A stretch of DNA of 64,000 nt from Argopecten irradians (lineage: Eukaryota; Mollusca; Bivalvia; Pectinida; Pectinidae): positions 31,428,980 through 31,492,979 of the forward strand of contig NC_091144.1 of the NCBI RefSeq assembly GCF_041381155.1. Direction: 5' to 3'. This document shows, one piece after another, positions 59,701-64,000 of this stretch. Both the position numbers and the translations under genes were made by a program. The notes under the pieces are model-generated. The model ran no database searches, was not told the DNA's origin, and worked only from the letters and a program-made list of their open reading frames with translations. Position 1 is the stretch's first letter. Every line of letters begins with the position of its first letter.

Positions 59701-60617
59701 TTCTCCTGATCGACCAATTCCATGACCAAAACTGAAATTTATAACTACATATGCTTTAACACAAATTATTCTACTTAAAGTATGTTTCATAAAAGCATTT
59801 TAAAAGCATTTCTATTTATAAATTTATAGCAAATATTTTGAAATATGTAAAAATTCATTTTTTATATTTTTTAAATTACAAATCAATCTGCACTAGATCA
59901 CTTTTTGTATTTAATGTATTACAACTCTTACTTGTAATGTCGTTTTAGCACTAAAGGGGAGAAAACTCTTGCTTCCCTCTCCCCAACTCCGCAATTTCCA
60001 GGAAAATTGTTGCTATCCATCACTGAAAACTCTTGGAGGAGAATTTCAATAGTAAGGTCACTCCATCCTTCCTCTGGCAACTTTTTCTGTTAAATAAAAT
60101 AAAAAATTGATGATTGTGGTATTATTCCGAATTTGCATATTACAGAGTTATCTTCTGCACTTGTGAGTAGGTATTGATTGTGACGTCATGTGTTTGCGAG
60201 TGTAACGTCATACTTTTCGGAGATAACACACGTGAACTGCGCTCACAAAACAATGACGTAACAATATATACCTACTCGCAAGGGAGCTAACTCTGTAATA
60301 TGCGAAGACAGACTATATTTCAAAATATTTCATTAAATCAAAAACATTGATGTTAATCTGATAAGCAATATAAAAGATACACATGTAACAAAGTTAGGTA
60401 TGACTATATATATCTTGGTACCCAGGTGGTGTTTTTCTTGACTTGAGAAATAAATAAATTTCAAATAGCTGTATAAATATTCCTATGTCCATTATACATA
60501 TACCTGTTCTAGAAGATGTCTGATCTTGTTTTGGTGGACATGTTTGGCCTGTTGTCCCTGCTGGACATATGTATCTGGTATCAACTTCTCACAAAGTTTG
60601 TAACAGTCACTGTCCAT
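50444..60617 (-). CDS. SEPSECS: O-phosphoseryl-tRNA(Sec) selenium transferase
   Basis: Ten exons on the minus strand join in phase to 495 residues (human 501): 60617-60504, 60086-59932, 59731-59613, 58997-58839, 57491-57338, 56912-56810, 56376-56247, 54761-54576, 51600-51522, 50732-50444. The enzyme uses PLP and selenophosphate to turn phosphoseryl-tRNA(Sec) into selenocysteinyl-tRNA(Sec), the last step before UGA-directed selenocysteine insertion; it acts in the cytosol as a tetramer. Visible hallmarks are [16 protein letters not shown] (61-76), HGIGRSGEI (93-101), [40 protein letters not shown] and [15 protein letters not shown]. The PLP lysine is K284, and R75, R97, S98, Q105 and R313 fall at the same numbers as the human phosphoserine-binding residues. 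The C-terminus is Ser/Asp-rich, as in animals. The gene is intact. Its oddity is three minisatellites built on its own splice junctions (see separate entries). ATG lies one base after an AG, so an upstream 5' UTR exon is possible. Confidence 0.96.
50865..50985. repeat. GCAAATAAGACCCC repeat fragments in SEPSECS intron 9
   Basis: Three copies of GCAAATAAGACCCC with CACCTATTTT between them lie within 120 bp. Sequences of this type are common dispersed repeats in invertebrates. Confidence 0.5.
51170..51245. mobile_element. MITE family C, half copy
   Basis: Only the right end is present: CCGCAAGGGCAGATAACTCT and GTAATACGCAAA match the end of the copies at 47290 and 60125. Confidence 0.5.
51522..51600 (-). 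CDS. SEPSECS: SEPSECS exon 9
   Basis: Acceptor CTTGTTTACAG, donor AACAAG|GTAACT, 79 bases. It encodes residues 374-399, including [16 protein letters not shown], which aligns with the LGSMLFTRQVSGAR segment of the human enzyme. Confidence 0.92.
51601..51965 (-). repeat. 51-bp minisatellite at the exon 9 acceptor
   Basis: About seven units. On the gene strand each unit contains GATGTTCCCCTGTCTTGTTT, the same pyrimidine tract that precedes exon 9 (CTGTCTTGTTTACAG|CC), but in the repeats TTT is followed by TAACATAAG instead of ACAG. So the tract, not the exact AG, is amplified. The open frame at 51781-51966 is the repeat read in one frame (17-residue period). Confidence 0.85.
52150..54595 (-). 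repeat. 29-bp minisatellite made of the exon 8 donor junction
   Basis: About 80 units. On the gene strand each unit is CCACAACCATATATCTATGG (last 20 bases of exon 8) followed by GTAAGTACC (first 9 intron bases). The exon-side copy at 54576-54595 encodes conserved residues, so it is the parent. Units nearest the exon (54070-54575) and at the far end (52150-52210) are diverged, and the middle is nearly uniform, with recurring variants such as ACATATGGATG. The array fills the 5' part of intron 8. Confidence 0.93.
54576..54761 (-). CDS. SEPSECS: SEPSECS exon 8
   Basis: Acceptor GTATTTTGACAG, donor CTATGG|GTAAGT, 186 bases. It encodes residues 312-373, with [20 protein letters not shown]. The final 20 bases encode HNHISM and are the coding part of the neighbouring minisatellite unit. 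Confidence 0.93.
55020..55380. repeat. Duplicated 170-bp unit in SEPSECS intron 7
   Basis: GGTTGAAATCAGATAATAAA and the block GACAAGTTTAAAGTGCCATA..TTACAAATATTGACG occur twice, about 175 bp apart, with a third partial start near 55360. This motif is a common dispersed repeat in molluscs. Confidence 0.6.
55504..55977. mobile_element. Compound foldback element
   Basis: TGTTGGATATGGAATTTATT then CCACA (from 55521) pairs with its complement ending near 55645, forming a 160-bp hairpin; its centre is AAAGACACTAGC/GCGAGTGTCTTTT. A second pair (CTGTTTCTACCACAAT near 55661 and ATTGTGGTAGAAAACAG near 55957) encloses about 300 bp. It lies in SEPSECS intron 7. Confidence 0.6.
56247..56376 (-). CDS. SEPSECS: SEPSECS exon 7: PLP lysine
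   Basis: Acceptor CTCTACTGATAG, donor ACCCTG|GTATGT, 130 bases. It encodes residues 269-311. [12 protein letters not shown] carries the Schiff-base lysine K284. Confidence 0.94.
56810..56912 (-). CDS. SEPSECS: SEPSECS exon 6
   Basis: Acceptor TTGTGTTGTAG, donor CAGCAG|GTAAGT, 103 bases. It encodes residues 234-268, including [20 protein letters not shown], equivalent to the human DIPHIVNNAYGVQ segment that lines the PLP site. Confidence 0.93.
57338..57491 (-). CDS. SEPSECS: SEPSECS exon 5
   Basis: Acceptor ATATCATTACAG, donor CAGACAG|GTGTGT, 154 bases. It encodes residues 183-233, with [15 protein letters not shown] and [12 protein letters not shown]. Its first 27 bases form the coding part of the neighbouring 49-bp minisatellite. 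Confidence 0.93.
57465..58335 (-). repeat. 49-bp minisatellite made of the exon 5 acceptor junction
   Basis: About 18 units. On the gene strand each unit is ATAAATACTGATATCATTAC then AG (22 intron bases: branch-point-like TACTGAT plus 3' splice site), followed by GACTTACCCCGGTAGTGATA then GAGAACA (first 27 bases of exon 5, A to G at one site). Two units are about 10 bp shorter. The parent is the exon copy at 57465-57491, which encodes conserved residues. Confidence 0.93.
58839..58997 (-). CDS. SEPSECS: SEPSECS exon 4
   Basis: Acceptor CGAAATAACAG, donor ACTGCAG|GTTTGT, 159 bases. It encodes residues 130-182 ([37 protein letters not shown]), among the most conserved parts of the family. Confidence 0.94.
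59613..59731 (-). CDS. SEPSECS: SEPSECS exon 3: phosphate-binding loop
   Basis: Acceptor ATAAATTTCAG, donor CTCTCAG|GTATGA, 119 bases. It encodes residues 90-129. [20 protein letters not shown] contains R97, S98 and Q105. Confidence 0.94.
59932..60086 (-). CDS. SEPSECS: SEPSECS exon 2
   Basis: Acceptor TTTATTTAACAG, donor TTACAA|GTAAGA, 155 bases. It encodes residues 39-89, including [18 protein letters not shown] and the GNCGVGERE loop with R75. Confidence 0.94.
60125..60313. mobile_element. MITE family C, copy 2
   Basis: Ends TTGCATATTACAGAGTTATC and GCTAACTCTGTAATATGCGA, with inner GAGTAGGTATTG / ATACCTACTCGCA. The interior again holds TGACGTCA (about 60181). It lies in SEPSECS intron 1. 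Confidence 0.7.
60504..60617 (-). CDS. SEPSECS: SEPSECS exon 1: start
   Basis: ATG at 60617-60615, donor GAACAG|GTATAT, 114 bases, phase 0. It encodes residues 1-38, with IPDTYVQQG and IRHLLEQ matching the family start. The residues before IPDTY are less conserved, so this start is likely but not proven. Confidence 0.88.
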
Positions 60618-61668
60618 CCTACAACATAATTTTTTTTTTTATTTTATGTATGTGTGTATATAGGTTTGTACAATCTATATATCATTACAGAGAATATATC
60701 ACTTGATAGAACCAGATATTCAATTATCAGTTATAAATTATAATCCCAACATACATGCAAAAATAGTTTTGAATAGATGATCATAAATTCTACATTATAT
60801 ATTGTCCAGTAGAAGTGACATTGTACAAAGTGCCCAATATCTAAATCTTTATGGAGATATATATGATTGCATGTCAGTGGAATGTTCACTTGTTTCGCAT
60901 ACTGTACATTATATTTGTATTGATATCAGTGATGCATCAATCAATATCTGCAAATACATTTTGTATGTGAAAAGTTCATAACCATATAGTTCATACTCTC
61001 TAGCATGTACTACAATGTACATGACAATATAGATCTAAAATAATCTGTAAATTATTTTCCTTTTTCTTTTATCTTTAAGCTAGTGTTTGTTAACATCTGA
61101 CATGCTATATGTACATGTACATTTTGTTTATCCTGCAACTGCCCCACACACTGCCGGATAACTACTGCCGGATAAATTTGTGCTTTATCCGTCAATACAA
61201 AATGCTTTATCCGTCAACACAAGCACATGAATTTGTTCCATATTTGATGGAACGTTTTCTAACTTAACCCAGAACTTTAACCTTCCGGTGAATGAAATGT
61301 CATTCAATCCTGCTAAAAATTGATGTCACATTCATCTGAATGACGTTATTTTTACGATATCGAAAATCTTGTGTGGTGGTGTCATTTTTTTCTTGGCTCA
61401 AAGCATTGTACCCATAATGTAATTCTTTGATGTTTTAGTAGCATTTTTATATTGTTTAAATGATATTACACACTGAATAGAACCACAGGTACTGTTTCCA
61501 AAAGGGCTTATATATTTCCCACGGAAGTGAAAAGGAGTACACTCTCATTCGGTTTAGTGAATGAATCTTTCCCTCCACATCAAATAAGCGTCTCTCTTTG
61601 AGCGAAACCAAGTAAATAAATGGCAAGTTACTTTCGTTATGAATGTCATAATGGCTGCAGAATAAACA
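60618..61668. other. SEPSECS upstream region
   Basis: Should contain the promoter or a 5' UTR intron. There is no GC-rich block next to the start codon. An inverted CCGGATAA..TTATCCG motif lies near 61155-61215. No other gene is seen. Confidence 0.4.
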
Positions 61669-61817
61669 GAATACACGGTTATTATCTTACAATACAAGGT
61701 TTATTTTGGTGCTTGACACGGAAAGCCGAGACGACTCAGTATAGCATCGTCCTCTCGGCTTTCCTAAGTCTCGCACCAAAATAAACCTTGTATTGTAAGA
61801 TTATAACCATGTATTCT
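61669..61817. mobile_element. 149-bp near-perfect hairpin element
   Basis: The left arm AGAATACACGGTTATTATCT, ACAATACAAGGTTTATTTTG, GTGC is matched by the right arm GCACCAAAATAAACC, TTGTATTGTAAG, ATAACCATGTATTCT. An inner pair GAAAGCCGAGACGA / TCCTCTCGGCTTTC tightens the fold. The loop is only about 15 bp, so the transcript would form a long double-stranded stem. Confidence 0.7.
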
Positions 61818-61831
61818 ATCTGTCATTTTTA

Positions 61832-62185
61832 AGATGCTCCAACGCCTACAGAGCATAAATGATATTCATTTTTTAACTATAATTGGTGTTTAATCGTGTA
61901 TTTATATGTCTAATTAACACAAAAAATAATATAAATAATTTATTTTGACTTTGGTGCATGCACAATCAGTACTTCATTCCATATAGGATATAGTGACACG
62001 GAATTTTTTTCTAGATGCAATTAATAATTTTCATATTTTTAACTTGAAGTAAAATTAGAAGCTAAAACTTTCAAATGGTGGTAATGGTGTAAAGTAAGTA
62101 ACTTTTGTTACTGAAGAAAAATACTAAATTGTCTGCTCCTGTTTGTGGTAGTGAAAAAATACCATTTGTCAGCAGTGGAGCATCT
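61832..62185 (-). mobile_element. MITE family A, copy 4
   Basis: Reverse orientation. Ends AGATGCTCCAACGCCTACA and GTCAGCAGTGGAGCATCT. The right flank is TTAA, the left TTTA. Full-length interior. Confidence 0.75.
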
Positions 62186-63650
62186 TTAATGCAAGAGTGT
62201 TATATATCTGTAAAAGGGCAGTGAATTTTTTGAGTGCATTTGGGGCAAAAATTCAGCCCCTTCCCCTACAAAAATTGAGCTGTATTTTCCCAATTTTATG
62301 TAAATATTTTCCCAAATAAAGAAAAACCTCTGCTAAATATATGCATTTAAAGGAAGGAAAAATGTAGTATTTCCCCAAATTAAAAGGCACAGGCCCCTGA
62401 AATGTTCATATACAAAAATCACTGAAGGGATAGGTAACAGAATCTAACATTGAAATTTTGTCCTTAATCTTAAATTTCAAAAGCTGTTTTATTTGATACT
62501 ATCACTTTAAAATGTCCGCCTGGCAAAGGGGAATAATGTTAACGTTGTGTATATTTTGTAGCCACAGTCACATAGTTTTGCATGAAGTGAAAGTAGATAT
62601 GTTCAATGCTTCATACATATACATTATTTGTAATGTTTTCAACGCCAGGAATTTACTAAGGCTATGATATATAAAACTTGTTTTTGGTAATTATATATGC
62701 TCACAATAAGCAATATAGAAACAATCGATATCCCTTGCATTGTACTGTGCTCTCAAATAGGATTTGCTTAAATTGCATTAATATTTTGATAAATAATAAA
62801 TTAATGAAAATACCTACAGTATTTTATGGCGGCTTCAATGAACAATTAAAAAATAATGTAAATGGGCTATCGATCTATCAATACAATTTTTAGCAGGTCA
62901 GATAATCAGAAACATTAGGAAGAGTTAAAATGTATTAAATACAGATGTTGTAATTTTAGGTTCGTGAGTACAGTGCATTCATCCACGTACCCTGCACCCG
63001 TGTACCTACATGTACATTTTTACATAATGTAGTTAAACATGTTAGCCTACTGATAGCTGTAGCTGGCGATGCATCCAACAGGTGGGAATAGTATGTCTTA
63101 AATTGAAGCATAGCAAATCTCATGCGACATACATTTTGTATTCTTAGGTAAGTAAATGATTAGACGAAATGTGTTTTAAGGTCACAGTACCCAAATCGGA
63201 TCACCAAAACAACATTTTCTTCTTTCTAAACCAAATTTTGCAACTGACCTTTTACATATCGTGTTTTTTCATAAAAAGGCTATGCCTGACGAAGTTCAGA
63301 CAGCTCCACACTGTCATAGTCGCGTGCGCGCGTGAATTATGACGTCACAAACATTGACAGATGAACTTCCGGTTTTTACGGTAAAACTTGGTTTTACCAG
63401 TATTGGTATCGCAATTCCGGAACTAGCTTTTTACCCCCCCGGCTGGTGTCGTGAAGAATAAACTGAATAACCACACATTTGTGGTATATGTAGTTGTAAT
63501 TTGCACCCAGATACAATATAAACTAGTTTAGAATCATTCTGTAAACTTATTCAGCAGCATCAATATCATTTTAAGTGGATTGCGAAGAAAATAAGAAAAT
63601 ATAGTGAACTGCATTTCATTAGTAGATTAATAATATTCCCGTGGCAAACA
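62186..63650. other. Gene-free sequence
   Basis: Non-coding. A GC-richer stretch with TGACGTCA and alternating CGCGCG lies at about 63320-63350, followed by a small inverted pair GGTAAAACTTGGTTTTACC. It could be regulatory or part of another repeat, but I cannot assign it. Confidence 0.4.
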
Positions 63651-63661
63651 ACAGGTACAAG

Positions 63662-63745
63662 TGGTGTCGTGGTAAGTCCTGAGCTTTCTAAGCTCACGGC
63701 CCGGGTTCAACCCTTATCGTCGGCAGGTTAATTTTATTTTTTTTT
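63662..63745 (+). mobile_element. tRNA-like SINE head
   Basis: TGGTGTCGTGGTAAGTCCTG (A-box-like), a perfect anticodon-type hairpin GAGC-TTTCTAA-GCTC, and CGGGTTCAACCC (B box) lie in tRNA order, followed by a T-rich tail. The acceptor stem does not pair well, so this is a SINE head or pseudogene rather than a tRNA gene. Confidence 0.5.
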
Positions 63746-64000
63746 AATTCATATTTTTATTTGTTGTTAATTCACCATGCTTGAAATTCCTTATTTTGTC
63801 TTTATATTTATTTTTGTTTTATTTCATTTTTATTTTCCAAAAGTTTATTCCAAACATAGACATGTATAGCATATACACTAAATTACGAACATCCCACTAT
63901 TACGGCCACTTATTTTCAGTTCCGAATTTTTTTTCTCTTCAAGAAATACAATCACACCGCTATTCCGTTTTACGACCAATTTTAATTGTCCCCAACGACC

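Noticed and set aside
63662..63745. Functional tRNA gene with a TCT anticodon
   Set aside because: The anticodon hairpin is good but the acceptor and D arms do not fold properly.

Overview
The window is animal nuclear DNA, most likely from a bivalve mollusc. It is AT-rich, with long introns flanked by GT/AG junctions, and it is crowded with short foldback elements, tRNA-derived SINE-like repeats and minisatellites. The large draper/MEGF10-type receptor built of small cysteine-rich modules also fits a bivalve. This taxonomic reading is inference; the species cannot be fixed from the sequence. Three multi-exon protein genes can be rebuilt with all splice phases agreeing.

Layout. 1-12805: no gene; dispersed repeats and MITE-like elements. 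12806-25449 (+): a five-exon gene for an 821-residue type I membrane receptor (signal peptide, about 20 EGF/laminin-like modules, one transmembrane helix, 22-residue tail). 20544-28097 and 28098-35530: a recent tandem duplication of about 7.5 kb that copied the end of exon 3, the membrane exon and the tail exon, each with its own 25-bp and 35-bp minisatellites. 38442-46257 (-): a four-exon ankyrin-repeat gene that looks like ANKRD53 (554 residues). 46258-50443: intergenic, with foldback elements and one SINE-like repeat. 50444-60617 (-): ten exons of SEPSECS (495 residues), the PLP enzyme that makes selenocysteinyl-tRNA, with its lysine at position 284 as in the human protein. 60618-64000: upstream DNA with further repeats and no gene that I can support.

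The most unusual structure is inside SEPSECS. Three of its introns carry a minisatellite that starts exactly at a splice junction. About 80 copies of a 29-bp unit repeat the last 20 coding bases of exon 8 plus the first 9 intron bases, so each copy carries a consensus-like 5' splice site. About 18 copies of a 49-bp unit repeat a branch-point-like sequence, the 3' splice site and the first 27 coding bases of exon 5. A third array of about 7 copies (51 bp) repeats the pyrimidine tract in front of exon 9. By reading frame, use of nearly any decoy site would bring an early stop codon, so the gene must pick the one correct site out of dozens of near-identical copies, or exploit that choice.

The three genes are functionally unrelated (surface receptor, cytoskeletal/spindle-type ankyrin protein, selenoprotein synthesis). 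Nothing suggests joint regulation.
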